Part shown: positions 8,208 through 15,377 of the stretch, in pieces
Layout of the letters: the number at the start of each line of letters is the position of its first letter
Position numbering within the stretch: the stretch's first letter is position 1
From: Pseudomonadota bacterium
Lineage (GTDB): Bacteria; Pseudomonadota; Alphaproteobacteria; Rhizobiales; Devosiaceae
Reading direction: 5' to 3'
Assembly (NCBI GenBank): GCA_023415605.1
Contig: JAEZKB010000347.1
Span: forward strand, 1-28,737
DNA length: 28,737 nucleotides
Notes under the pieces: model-generated
What the model saw: the letters and a program-made list of their open reading frames with translations, nothing else
Databases searched by the model: none
Told to the model about the DNA's origin: nothing
Position numbers and translations under genes: made by a program

Positions 8208-8738
8208 ATGGCCCGCATCGTCGGATACATTGCCACGAGCCTCGATGGCTTTATCGCCGATAGGGACGAAGGGCTCAAATGGCTCATGGAGCGCAGGGAC
8301 GTCGAACTGGGCGAATTCGACTACAACCTCTTCATCAAGCGTATCCGCACCGTCGTTATGGGCCGCACCACGTATGAATGGATGGCGCGCCAGGACATGG
8401 ACTGGCCTTACAAGAGCCAGCGCTCGATCGTGGTGACCTCCAAGGACATCGATACCCGCTACGGCAATGTCGAAAGGCGGTCGGACGTCGACGCGCTGGT
8501 CGCCGAATTGCGAGCCCTGGACGATGGCGATGTGTGGATGCTCGGCGGCGGCAAGTTGCAGATGGCCTTTATCGAGCGCGGGGCGCTGGACGAAATCGAG
8601 GTCTATATGATGTCCACCCTGCTGGGCGGCGGCTACCCGCTCTTTCCGCCGACGGGCTTTTTCAAGGACAGTATCGAACTGATCGAGGTCAACAACCTCG
8701 GAACCGGCTGCGCCCGGCTCTTCTATCGATTGCGCTAA
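8208..8738 (+). CDS. dihydrofolate reductase family protein (RibD C-terminal domain type)
   Basis: A 176-residue protein beginning ARIVGYIATSLDGFIAD, the usual start of stand-alone RibD_C/DHFR-like proteins. VVMGRTTYEWM and the nucleotide-binding stretch DVWMLGGGKLQMAFIERG follow. Such proteins use NADPH, but the substrates of these YyaP/YwjB-like members are mostly unknown; they are not the housekeeping FolA. GGAGACAAGAAG precedes the ATG. Its stop overlaps by four bases the stop of the convergent gene at 8735. Confidence 0.88.
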   Translation: MARIVGYIATSLDGFIADRDEGLKWLMERRDVELGEFDYNLFIKRIRTVVMGRTTYEWMARQDMDWPYKSQRSIVVTSKDIDTRYGNVERRSDVDALVAELRALDDGDVWMLGGGKLQMAFIERGALDEIEVYMMSTLLGGGYPLFPPTGFFKDSIELIEVNNLGTGCARLFYRLR

Positions 8739-9040
8739 AGCGATCTGGTGCCGTTTTCGATTTCCCAGGCGTCGCCCAGGAACAGCTCGATCTCGGAGAT
8801 CACAAAGGGCAGGAGCGCGTTGAACTCGTTGCGCTCCTTTTCCGGCATCTGCCAGCGTTCGTCTGCCGGGTTGTCCCAGTTGACCTGACGGTCGAAGAGA
8901 TAACAGAGCCGCGTGAGCCGCCGGATGATATCGTTGTTGAAGCCCCAGAAGTCGAGCGGCGTCGATTCGCCATCGACGAAGAGCGGCGTGTAGCCGTCGC
9001 TCATCATCTTGTATTCGACCTGGAAACGCACCTGCTTCAC
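8735..9040 (-). CDS. hypothetical protein
   Basis: About 101 residues from the GTG at 9040, which has GGGG seven bases upstream; a longer reading to 9121 is Arg-rich and looks non-coding. The protein is soluble and acidic toward the C-terminus. It contains VEYKMMSDGYTPLFVDGESTPLDFWGFNND, which I split here as VEYKMMSDGYTPL and FVDGESTPLDFWGFNND, and then a helical region EKERNEFNALLPFVISEIELFLG. I do not recognise the family. The amino-acid composition is that of a real protein. It ends four bases inside the convergent reductase gene. Confidence 0.65.
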   Translation of the reverse strand: MKQVRFQVEYKMMSDGYTPLFVDGESTPLDFWGFNNDIIRRLTRLCYLFDRQVNWDNPADERWQMPEKERNEFNALLPFVISEIELFLGDAWEIENGTRSL

Positions 9041-9207
9041 GCTGAAGCCCCGCCGCACACACACTCGATACAGTCGACTTCGGCCTTGGCGCAACTGCCT
9101 CAGATTGCGCCGGTGGCCCACATCGAAACGCCCATCGCAGTCTTACGATAGAGGGGGTGACGTCTCAATTCCGGTGACGCGGCGGATTTTACCTATCCAC
9201 AAGCCCG

Positions 9208-9558
9208 TCAGGTGAACCAAACGGCGAGCAGCGCGATGGCGGCCGGCACGGTCTGCACCACGAGGATGCGGCGGCTCACGGTGATCGCGCCGTAGATGCC
9301 GGCGACAGCGACGCAGAGCAGGAAGAAGATCTTGATCGGATCGCCTGCCTCTCCAAGCCAGACGCCCCAGAGAAGGCCCGCGGCGAGAAAGCCGTTGTAG
9401 AGCCCCTGATTGGCGGCCAGCACTTTGGACGCCTTTGAAAACTCCTCCGTTGTGCCGAAGGCTTTGCGCCCGCGTGGCGTATCCCACAGGACCATTTCAA
9501 GGATGAGGATGTAGACGTGGATAAGGGCGACGATGCCCGTGAGGATACTGCCGATCAT
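9208..9558 (-). CDS. DUF1304 family small membrane protein
   Basis: A 116-residue protein with four predicted membrane helices. The N-terminal ALIHVYILILEMVLWDTPRGRKAFG is split here as ALIHVYILILEMVLW and DTPRGRKAFG. The middle segment ANQGLYNGFLAAGL is characteristic of DUF1304. The function of the family is unknown; it is an inner-membrane protein. The gene stands alone between the hypothetical at 8735 and the CsbD terminator. Confidence 0.85.
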   Translation of the reverse strand: MIGSILTGIVALIHVYILILEMVLWDTPRGRKAFGTTEEFSKASKVLAANQGLYNGFLAAGLLWGVWLGEAGDPIKIFFLLCVAVAGIYGAITVSRRILVVQTVPAAIALLAVWFT

Positions 9559-9598
9559 CCCGTCCCCTGTGAGTCCCGCTGAGTGTAGCGCAAAACGG

Positions 9599-9627
9599 AA
9601 AAGGCCGCCCCACTCGGGGCGGCCTCT
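9599..9627 (-). terminator. rho-independent terminator of the CsbD gene
   Basis: A perfect 10-bp stem, AGGCCGCCCC (9602-9611) with GGGGCGGCCT (9616-9625), and a 4-base loop. Read leftward it is followed by TTTTCCG, and it lies 25 bases past the csbD stop. The opposite side has only CTT, so it mainly serves the minus strand. Confidence 0.8.
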
Positions 9628-9650
9628 TCACGGTAATGGTCGTTCAGCGA

Positions 9651-9833
9651 TCAGTGCTTGAGCGCGTCGCGAGCCGCTTCCTTGACCTTGCCGGCGCCTT
9701 TCTGCACAGCGCCTTCAACCTTGTCGGCAGCGCCGTCCGCGCGCAGCTTCTCGTCGCCGGTGGCCTTGCCGATGGCGTCCTTGACGTGGCCGCGAGCTTC
9801 CTTGGCAGCGCCTTTGACTTCGTCCTTATGCAT
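9651..9833 (-). CDS. CsbD family stress-response protein
   Basis: A 60-residue, highly charged, Ala/Lys/Gly-rich helical protein: MHKDEVKGAAKEARGHVKDA, then IGKATGDEKLRADG and repeated AADKVEGAVQKGAG. This is the CsbD-like fold, related to E. coli YjbJ. Family members are abundant and induced by general stress; the molecular role is unknown. The start at 9833 is chosen because GGAGGA lies six bases upstream, and the earlier ATG at 9845 overlaps that site. Confidence 0.92.
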   Translation of the reverse strand: MHKDEVKGAAKEARGHVKDAIGKATGDEKLRADGAADKVEGAVQKGAGKVKEAARDALKH

Positions 9834-9923
9834 GATGTCCTCCATTCTTCAGTGTGCAGGCAAAACGCGGGCCCGGGAGTCGAAGTTCCGAAGCCGAACA
9901 TTAATTCTGCGCCATGCAAGCAC

Positions 9924-10691
9924 TTATCCCTCGACTCTCCGTGCATAGGCCTTCATGGCGCCGGCGAGGTACTCGGCAAAGCCCGGCTCGATCGCCTCGT
10001 AGCGGGCGATGAAGTCGGGATGCGACAGGTAAAGGTCGGCTAGCCCGGCATAGGCCTGCGGTGGGCAGGGTCGGTCCCACATCATGCTGACCCAGGACCG
10101 GTGCCGCTCGAGCAGCGGATCGAGCGAGCGTGATTCTCGCGGCACGTTCCGGCGCAGCCCTTCGGCGATCCCCAGCTCCAGCTCGCGAAGCTCGTCCTGC
10201 ATCGCCTGCTGCTCGGCTTTGGTCAGCTCGGACCATGTCTTGCGGCTGGTCTCGATGCGCTCCGGCATGTCGCCGCCATATCTCTCGATGAGCCACGCCT
10301 CGTACTCGGCCTGCTTTTCGGATGAGATGCCCTTGTACAATTCCGCGTCCTGCATGGCGCGATCTCCTTTCAACCGGGCGATCGTGCGGTCGATCGTCTC
10401 CACCAGTTCGGCGTACCGCCTCGCCTCTTGCTCCAACCGGTCACGCTGCACCTGCAGGGTGGCCAGGCGGTCGAAATCCGGAGCATCGAGAATGGCCGCG
10501 ATCTCGGCGAGGGGAATGTCGAGTTCGCGATGGATCAGAATCTGCTGCAGCCGCAGCAATTCCTCCTCGCCATAATACCGATAGCGGTTGGCGCCGACAT
10601 GCGCGGGCTTGAGCAGACCGATCTCGTCATAATGGTGCAGCGCCCGGACCGACACGCCCGAGAGTTTCGCCACCTGCTTGACCGTATACAT
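9924..10691 (-). CDS. MerR family regulator with TipAS antibiotic-recognition domain
   Basis: A 255-residue regulator. Residues 1-70 are a MerR winged helix (MYTVKQVAKLSGVSVRALHH, YDEIGLLKP, RYYGEEELLRLQQI). A coiled coil around QVQRDRLEQEARRYAELVET follows, and the C-terminal half (from about residue 115) is a TipAS-like globin-related domain ending YLAGAMKAYARRVEG. TipA relatives activate transcription on binding thiopeptides or other drugs, and usually their own promoter. A matching operator with a 19-bp spacer lies at 10723-10753. The start at 10691 is fixed by the typical MerR N-terminus; an ORF reading to 11108 is spurious. CsbD lies downstream on the same strand, across a 90-base gap. 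Confidence 0.92.
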   Translation of the reverse strand: MYTVKQVAKLSGVSVRALHHYDEIGLLKPAHVGANRYRYYGEEELLRLQQILIHRELDIPLAEIAAILDAPDFDRLATLQVQRDRLEQEARRYAELVETIDRTIARLKGDRAMQDAELYKGISSEKQAEYEAWLIERYGGDMPERIETSRKTWSELTKAEQQAMQDELRELELGIAEGLRRNVPRESRSLDPLLERHRSWVSMMWDRPCPPQAYAGLADLYLSHPDFIARYEAIEPGFAEYLAGAMKAYARRVEG

Positions 10692-10722
10692 GTCATTGCC
10701 TCGCGTTTGTCCGCAGGACGAC

Positions 10723-10753
10723 GGGATAGTCCCTGACGCCGCGTGAGGGTCAA
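10723..10753 (-). promoter_or_regulatory. MerR/TipA-type promoter-operator of the MerR gene
   Basis: Read leftward: a -35 box TTGACC (10753-10748), a 19-base spacer and a -10 box TATCCC (10728-10723). A near-perfect 8-bp inverted repeat, CCCTGACG (10731-10738) with CGTGAGGG (10742-10749), one mismatch and a 3-base centre, fills most of the spacer and reaches into the -35 box. The long 19-bp spacer with an internal palindrome is the hallmark of promoters activated by MerR-family twisting of DNA. It sits about 32 bases upstream of the MerR start, so autoregulation is the natural reading. Confidence 0.72.
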
Positions 10754-10853
10754 CAGCCTTCGGCAACCATCTCTTAACGCCATTGCGGAAGGTGACGAAA
10801 CCGACACCGGACTTCTCCGTTGAGCCGCACCCACGTTCTCGGTGAGGCGCACA

Positions 10854-11264
10854 ATGGCCCGGCAAATCGATATCGAAGACCTGCTGTACTGGGCCTTCCG
10901 CCAGGAGAAGGTGGAGACCAGTAAGCTGGCGAATGACGACGCGCTGACCCTTTACTGGGCCGTCATGGCCCTGCCCGCGCCGTTCGACCACCTGATCCGT
11001 CACCACGCCCGGATCGGCCGGCCACCCGATTGGAGCAGCACCTCCGACTCCAAGGTCGTGCATCTGGTCGCGGTGCGCTATTGGCGCGATCGCTACAGCG
11101 AGTGGCACAAGGCATTGGCTGTGCTGCAGCGCACCGTCAACGGTGCGCTGCGCAACTATGTCGCCACGGGGCCCGCGGCGCCTGCCGAACCGTGGCGGGA
11201 CGGCAGCCCGACGATCAGCCGCAGGCCGAAACGAGCTTCGTCAGCGCTGCGCTCGATCCCTTGA
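10854..11264 (+). CDS. hypothetical protein
   Basis: A 136-residue protein from the ATG at 10854, which has GGTGAGG six to seven bases upstream. The N-terminus MARQIDIEDLLYWAFRQEKVE and the WYW-rich middle (VAVRYWRDRYSEWHKAL) look like real coding sequence. The N-terminal DIEDLLYWAFR pattern recalls small proteins often found near phage genes in alphaproteobacteria, but I cannot name a family. The gene is divergent from the MerR regulator. Its last 50 bases overlap the 3' end of the convergent secreted-protein gene, so the C-terminal 16 residues are of low complexity and doubtful. Confidence 0.65.
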   Translation: MARQIDIEDLLYWAFRQEKVETSKLANDDALTLYWAVMALPAPFDHLIRHHARIGRPPDWSSTSDSKVVHLVAVRYWRDRYSEWHKALAVLQRTVNGALRNYVATGPAAPAEPWRDGSPTISRRPKRASSALRSIP

Positions 11265-11718
11265 GTGAATAGGTCCGCGCCGGATAGGCGGCCGCCTTGT
11301 CGCGGATCATCAGGCTCTCTTGCGTCTTGAGCAACTCGACGAGCTTGCCATTGGCCGGGGCCTCACCGGAGAAAAAGGCCGTCATCTCCTGGAACCTCAT
11401 CGGCACCGTCTCGATGCCGCCATCGGTGACGAACTCGACGTAAGCGATCTCGTCGGAGTTCGCCTCCTTGCTGCTGCCCAGCGCTAGGTCGTGGTCGATC
11501 CAGAGCTTGCCCTCGTAGCAGGTGATGGCGAGCCAGGTCTCGGACGGATCGTCCGAGCAGACATGAGCCATCAACACCGGGCCGCCCTCTTCCTCCTGCA
11601 TGTCGGTAACCCAGGCCGTGCAGTTCTCTTCCCCCTGGGCTCGAGCCGGCAAGGCGAAGTAGGCGACGGCCACACCAATGAGCACGGCGAAGAACGCCGC
11701 CCGAAGTCCGATACGCAT
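11215..11718 (-). CDS. secreted/periplasmic hypothetical protein
   Basis: A 167-residue protein with a clear Sec signal peptide: MRIGLRAAFFAVLIGVAVAY, then FALPARAQ with likely cleavage after ALPARA near residue 27. The mature part has four cysteines (ENCTAW, HVCSD, ITCYEG, SACG) suited to disulphides. The closing pattern TYSLKGSSAALTKLVSAC, preceded by VPMRFQEMTAFF, recalls small periplasmic beta proteins of the VasI/IalB-like type, but this is a loose similarity. GGAGAGG lies upstream of the ATG. It overlaps the 3' end of the hypothetical at 10854. Confidence 0.78.
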   Translation of the reverse strand: MRIGLRAAFFAVLIGVAVAYFALPARAQGEENCTAWVTDMQEEEGGPVLMAHVCSDDPSETWLAITCYEGKLWIDHDLALGSSKEANSDEIAYVEFVTDGGIETVPMRFQEMTAFFSGEAPANGKLVELLKTQESLMIRDKAAAYPARTYSLKGSSAALTKLVSACG

Positions 11719-11741
11719 CTAGATGACCTCTCCGCGCAATC

Positions 11742-12029
11742 TCAGGATGCCGCCTCGCCCAGATAGCCTATCTCGATACGGCAAAGATCGCCATCCTTCA
11801 TGGTGGCGAGCCACTTGATGAAATCGGGTTTGTCCTTGAAGCCCGCCTTGCGGCAGTCCTCCTCCGTCACGGCCTCGACGGTGATCGGATCCATCCTGCC
11901 GATAGACAGCACGCCGACCCTGGTCTTGAGCGTGCCGCCCGCGCGCACCGTCGCCCGCTTCCAGCGCCGGAACTGCACCGTGATCTCGCCGCGTTTGATG
12001 GCTTCGAGAACCTCTCGCTTGATGAGCAT
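11742..12029 (-). CDS. ASCH-domain-like (PUA fold) protein
   Basis: A 95-residue protein: MLIKREVLEAIKRGEITVQF, then RRWKRATVRAGGTLKTRVGVLSI (split as RRWKRATVRAGG and TLKTRVGVLSI), then VTEEDCRKAGF. The order of an N-terminal helix with RGE, an FRRW strand, a GG turn, a GVL strand and a TEEDxRxAGF helix fits ASCH domains, which are RNA-binding-like modules of mostly unknown function. The start at 12029 has AGGA five to six bases upstream; the longer reading to 12119 lacks support. Co-direction with the secreted-protein gene 23 bases downstream suggests one transcript. Confidence 0.72.
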   Translation of the reverse strand: MLIKREVLEAIKRGEITVQFRRWKRATVRAGGTLKTRVGVLSIGRMDPITVEAVTEEDCRKAGFKDKPDFIKWLATMKDGDLCRIEIGYLGEAAS

Positions 12030-12150
12030 AGTGTCCTGAAAATCCCTTGTCTGGTGGTCCGGCGTCGCTGCCCTAGTGAGCATCTTGGGCGAAAAGACGG
12101 AGCCGCTCAACGCCATCATGGCTTGTCCACAAACAGCGGGAACAAGCTCG

Positions 12151-12236
12151 TGGTGCGGGCGGTGGGACTCGAACCCACACGGGTATACACCCTCGGGATT
12201 TTAAGTCCCGTATGTCTACCATTCCATCACGCCCGC
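12151..12236 (-). tRNA. tRNA-Leu (anticodon UAA)
   Basis: Read leftward from 12236: acceptor GCGGGCG pairs with CGCCCGC near 12155-12161, then discriminator A and an encoded CCA (12153-12151). The anticodon arm CGGGA-CTTAAAA-TCCCG gives UAA. A long variable arm (GAGGGTGTATACCC) marks a class II tRNA, and GGTTCGAGTCC is the T arm. It lies between the ASCH-like gene and the exonuclease gene, all on the minus strand. Confidence 0.97.
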
Positions 12237-12279
12237 GCCGCCCGTGCTCTGTCACAGGTGGCAGCGGAACGCAACGCGG

Positions 12280-12894
12280 CTAGAGAGCGTCGAAGACACC
12301 CGGCGCGAGCTTCCCCGCTTTCAGCAGGTGTTGCACCGCGTACGTAACCGACAGTGCGTCGTCGAGAGCGTCGTGACCGCGCAGCGGCGGATGCTCGACC
12401 CCGTAATATTCGACGAGCTTGTTGCTCGGCGTGCGCGCCAGGTCCTCGACCGGCATGCCGGCTGCGAGCAGGAGTTTGACCGCATTGTCGAAGCGCTGCG
12501 CCGGGATCGGGAACGGTACGCCGGCCACGTAGCAGCTGATGGCGACCATGTTGAGCTCGTCCTTGCCCCACGACCAGCAGCGCGCCCCGGCCGCGAAGCT
12601 GTCGAGCGCCAGCAGCGCCTCGGTGATCGGCACGCCCTCGCGGTCGATATCGCCTTCGCTGATGCCGGTAAGTTGGGTAAAGAACGGGTCGAGCGCGTAG
12701 CGTTGGCCATGCCGGTCGACGGGCACGACATAGCGTTTGAAGGTATCACGGATGGCGAACTCGCCTTCGAGGCTGATTTTGGCGGCGCCGATCTGCGCGA
12801 TGACCGGATCGGGATCGATCGCCGCGCACCAGAAGCGCCGCTGCGAGCCTTCAAGACACAGGAACTCACAGTCGAAAATCACGGCCGTTTTCAT
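12280..12894 (-). CDS. 3'-5' exonuclease, DEDDh type (RNase T / DNA Pol III epsilon-like)
   Basis: A 204-residue exonuclease domain protein. Exo I is IFDCEFLCLEG with Asp8 and Glu10; Exo II probably includes Asp112 in WGKDELNM; Exo III is HDALDDALS with His174 and Asp179, making it DEDDh. These use two metal ions to trim DNA or RNA 3' ends. The sequence around FWCAAIDPDPVIAQIGAAKI matches stand-alone proteins of this type in rhizobia. AAGGA lies nine bases before the ATG. The substrate is not known. The tRNA-Leu gene follows 43 bases downstream on the same strand. Confidence 0.85.
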   Translation of the reverse strand: MKTAVIFDCEFLCLEGSQRRFWCAAIDPDPVIAQIGAAKISLEGEFAIRDTFKRYVVPVDRHGQRYALDPFFTQLTGISEGDIDREGVPITEALLALDSFAAGARCWSWGKDELNMVAISCYVAGVPFPIPAQRFDNAVKLLLAAGMPVEDLARTPSNKLVEYYGVEHPPLRGHDALDDALSVTYAVQHLLKAGKLAPGVFDAL

Positions 12895-13114
12895 TCGTCA
12901 GTATCCTTGCGGTATTGCCAAGTCATGGGAACGGCCGCACGCTATGCTGCCCGAAAGAACCTCACAATCTCTACCCAAGTCGACTGTACCGGGTCACCGA
13001 TCCGTCCTAGGTTGGGAGCTTGCCACTGCAGCTATTCAGCTGCGCAGCGACAAGCTGCGGACAGGCTGATGAACCGGCCGGGCTTTCGCCTTCCGGGTGC
13101 ATGAGAAGCGAACA

Positions 13115-13191
13115 ACGGCGGAGCAAGGCCCGTCGATAGTTCGAGCGTCGGAGGCAAGAACGCACCTCCGGCTGGAGCCCTGCTCCGCCGT
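13115..13191. repeat. nested inverted repeats (possible structured RNA)
   Basis: Outer arms 13115-13129 and 13177-13191 match over 14 of 15 positions (ACGGCGGAGCAAGGC against GCCCTGCTCCGCCGT). Inside, CGGAGG (13149-13154) pairs with CCTCCG (13165-13170). A further GGGGC (13228-13232) and GCCCC (13247-13251) stem follows. The fold is compact, but no known RNA family was recognised and the strand cannot be told. Confidence 0.5.
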
Positions 13192-13570
13192 CGTGACCGG
13201 GATTTGTGGCGTTCACCGGGGAAGTCCGGGGCGTTTCAATCGGAATGCCCCACCGCCGCAGGGTCCTTGTCCTGACCAGACCACGCTCTTCGCGTTTCTC
13301 CAGTCGAACCCCTTTTGATGGCGCCGAACATGAGCCCCATCGCGGCAGCAAATTAAGGCGACGGGGTACCTAGACCCGTCAGACCCTCCCGGCTTGGCCT
13401 GGGAGCGACCGACGTCTCTCCCACCCAGCCTCGCTGCACCAATCACTCGTCATGATCTCGCTTTCGGTGCGGCGATGCAGTGAATCTACACTAGCTCGAA
13501 TCCGCGGGGATAAGTCGGATGAGTCTTCTGACAAGCGTCTGAATGGATTGCTGAAATCCTGAACGACGGA

Positions 13571-13610
13571 TGACGCAAAGCTGACGGCAAAGTCCAACGG
13601 TTTGCGTCAG
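13571..13610. repeat. TGACGCAAA inverted/direct repeat
   Basis: TGACGCAAA (13571-13579) faces TTTGCGTCA (13601-13609), a perfect 9-bp inverted repeat with a 21-base centre. A third, imperfect copy, TGACGGCAAA, starts at 13582. It could be a protein-binding site or hairpin. Confidence 0.5.
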
Positions 13611-13695
13611 AAAGTGACCCCTTGAGCCTAAGCGCGGGTTATGAACTTTCATCATGTGATGGTGGGGTGAGTGTCGTGACCTAGTCTCACTCCCC

Positions 13696-13781
13696 GCTGT
13701 CATCCCTGCGACAGGCAGGGACCCACTTATCCGCCCGAGTGGAGGAGAGATGGGTCCCGGGTCGGAACCCGGGATGACAGC
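13696..13781. repeat. long intergenic palindromic element
   Basis: Perfect 11-bp outer arms, GCTGTCATCCC (13696-13706) and GGGATGACAGC (13771-13781). Inside, GGGACCCA and TGGGTCCC pair again, giving a long cruciform-like structure with an unpaired centre. The TGTCATCCC...GGGACCCA layout is of the kind seen as dispersed intergenic repeats in several alphaproteobacterial genomes, so other copies are likely in this genome. Confidence 0.65.
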
Positions 13782-13922
13782 TGGTGGGTGGGAGAGAATG
13801 GGATAGGCGGCCGAGGGCCGGAACGGCGCAGCGAGCGCAAGTTGAGGCGCTGCACTGCTCACCCCAGCGACGCTCGTTCGCTTACGCTCGATCAAAAGAG
13901 TCGCTTGCCCGGCCTTGTTATC

Positions 13923-14420
13923 TCAGTCCGTGGCGCCGGAAATCGGCGGCACATAGGCCACGTCCAGGTCCCACGGGAAGAAGATCCAGGTATCCTGGGA
14001 CACTTCGGTGATGAAGGTGTCGACCATGTCGCGGCCCTTGGGCTTGGCGTAGACGGTGGCGAAGTGGGCGCCGGGGAGCATGTCGCGGACAACCCGCGCC
14101 GTCTTGCCCGTATCGACGAGGTCGTCGACGATGAGGAGCTTGCCGCCCGACTTGGCTTTGGCCAGCAGCTCGTCGGTGATGGGTTTCAACACCTGGATGC
14201 CGCCCTGGTTCTGGTGGTCGTAGCTCTTGACGGCCACGCACTCGACCACGCGGATATTGAGCTCGCGCGCCACGATGGCGGCCGGCACGAGGCCGCCGCG
14301 GGTGATGGCGACCAGCGCATCGAAGGGCCCGAGTGATTGCAGTCGCCAGGCCAGCGCGCGGCTGTCACGGTGGAACTGGTCCCAGGTGACGGGGAAGGAT
14401 TTCTGCTGGGTCTGGCTCAA
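13923..14420 (-). CDS. gpt: xanthine phosphoribosyltransferase
   Basis: Salvages xanthine and guanine with PRPP to give XMP and GMP. The 165-residue length, the opening FPVTWDQFHRDSRALAWRL, the GGLVPAAIVARELNIR segment and the PRPP-binding motif LLIVDDLVDTGKT (95-107) identify the Gpt family. The start is TTG at 14420: AAGGAG stands six bases upstream, and the N-terminus then matches the family. It is separated by 31 bases from the upstream CinA-type gene on the same strand, so the two probably form an operon. Confidence 0.95.
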   Translation of the reverse strand: MSQTQQKSFPVTWDQFHRDSRALAWRLQSLGPFDALVAITRGGLVPAAIVARELNIRVVECVAVKSYDHQNQGGIQVLKPITDELLAKAKSGGKLLIVDDLVDTGKTARVVRDMLPGAHFATVYAKPKGRDMVDTFITEVSQDTWIFFPWDLDVAYVPPISGATD

Positions 14421-14451
14421 TTGGGTCTCCTTGCGGTCCGGTCGGACCCGC

Positions 14452-15225
14452 TCAATAGGGATCTTGCGGCGGCGGCAGGTTGGCGGACTGATGGGCCGCG
14501 GCGACCATTTCGCGCACCTTGGTGGCAGCTTCGGCGAGCCGAACCTCGTCGGACGAACGGAGCACCAGCTCGGTCATGACAGTGGTCTGGCCGAACTGCG
14601 GGTAGCTGCCCATCTTCACATCAGGGAACTCGGCCTGGATGCGCCCGAACGGGCCGCCGATGGCGCCCTCGCCTACTCCGCAGCGGATGGTGACCGACTG
14701 CACCTTCTTGCCACCTTGGAGGGTCGGAGCGATGGCTTCGAGCATGGCCTGCATGATCTTGGGCACGCCGGCCATGACATGGACGTTCCTGATGCGGAAG
14801 CCGGGCGCGGCGCTGACCGAATTGACGATCAGCGACGCGCCTTCGGGGATACGCGCCATGCGCAGCCGCGCTTCGGTGACCTCGGTGCCCGAAGCCTTCC
14901 AGCGCGCCTCGAGCATGGCCCGCGCCTCCGGGTTGATCGGCAGCGCTACGTCGAACGCCTTGGCGACGGCGTCGGCGGTGATGTCGTCATGGGTGGGGCC
15001 GATGCCGCCGGTCGTAAAGACATAGGTGTAGCGGGCGCTCAGCGCCTGCACCGCCTCGATGATGGCGGTCTCGACATCGGAGACCACGCGTACCTCGGTA
15101 AGGTCGATGCCCAGGTCCGTGCAGAAATCGGCGACAGTGCCGATATTCACGTCCTTGGTGCGGCCCGAAAGGATCTCGTCGCCAATGACGATCAGGCCGG
15201 CAGTGATGGCGTCAGAAGCGGGCAT
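14452..15225 (-). CDS. CinA N-terminal-type molybdopterin-binding domain protein
   Basis: A 257-residue protein with the MoaB/MogA fold used by CinA and related pyrophosphatases. It opens ITAGLIVIGDEILSGRTKD and has the conserved loop TTGGIGPTHDDITADAVA. It has only this COG1058-type domain and lacks the C-terminal nicotinamide amidase domain of full CinA. The role is uncertain; relatives hydrolyse ADP-ribose or FAD-like pyrophosphates. The start at 15225 is the first residue of the conserved part; GGA lies nine bases upstream. It is transcribed toward gpt and is divergent from the EamA transporter. Confidence 0.87.
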   Translation of the reverse strand: MPASDAITAGLIVIGDEILSGRTKDVNIGTVADFCTDLGIDLTEVRVVSDVETAIIEAVQALSARYTYVFTTGGIGPTHDDITADAVAKAFDVALPINPEARAMLEARWKASGTEVTEARLRMARIPEGASLIVNSVSAAPGFRIRNVHVMAGVPKIMQAMLEAIAPTLQGGKKVQSVTIRCGVGEGAIGGPFGRIQAEFPDVKMGSYPQFGQTTVMTELVLRSSDEVRLAEAATKVREMVAAAHQSANLPPPQDPY

Positions 15226-15377
15226 GGAGGTCCAAATGCTCGGAAAGGCAATGGAATGCCCGCCAAAGCTGCCGCCGTCAACGGCCGGACGGCGCTTTCT
15301 CCACGGCTTGCCAAGCGGCAGCTTGCGCGCCGCGGACGGGAGGGATAGGCGTCCAGCCATTGGTTGGGGGACGTATC

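Larger units (their letters stand above)
12895..13922. other. gene-poor interval, about 1 kb
   Basis: No reading frame here looks like a protein: open frames are short, Arg/Pro/Ser-rich and lack ribosome sites. The interval does hold several inverted repeats: nested stems at 13115-13191, a small stem at 13228-13251, GACGGG/CCCGTC at 13360-13380, TGACGCAAA arms at 13571-13609 and a long palindromic element at 13696-13781. It may contain an untranslated RNA, a decayed gene or repeat elements. The promoter of the exonuclease gene must lie at its left edge. Confidence 0.6.

Noticed and set aside
13216..13231. GGGGAAGTCCGGGG resembles the RNase P RNA motif GAGGAAAGTCCGG
   Set aside because: The other universally conserved parts of RNase P RNA, such as the ACAGAA region, are not found in the right order nearby.
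13007..13446. Overlapping minus-strand frames that might be a decayed gene
   Set aside because: I recognise no family in any frame; the region is reported only as unexplained.
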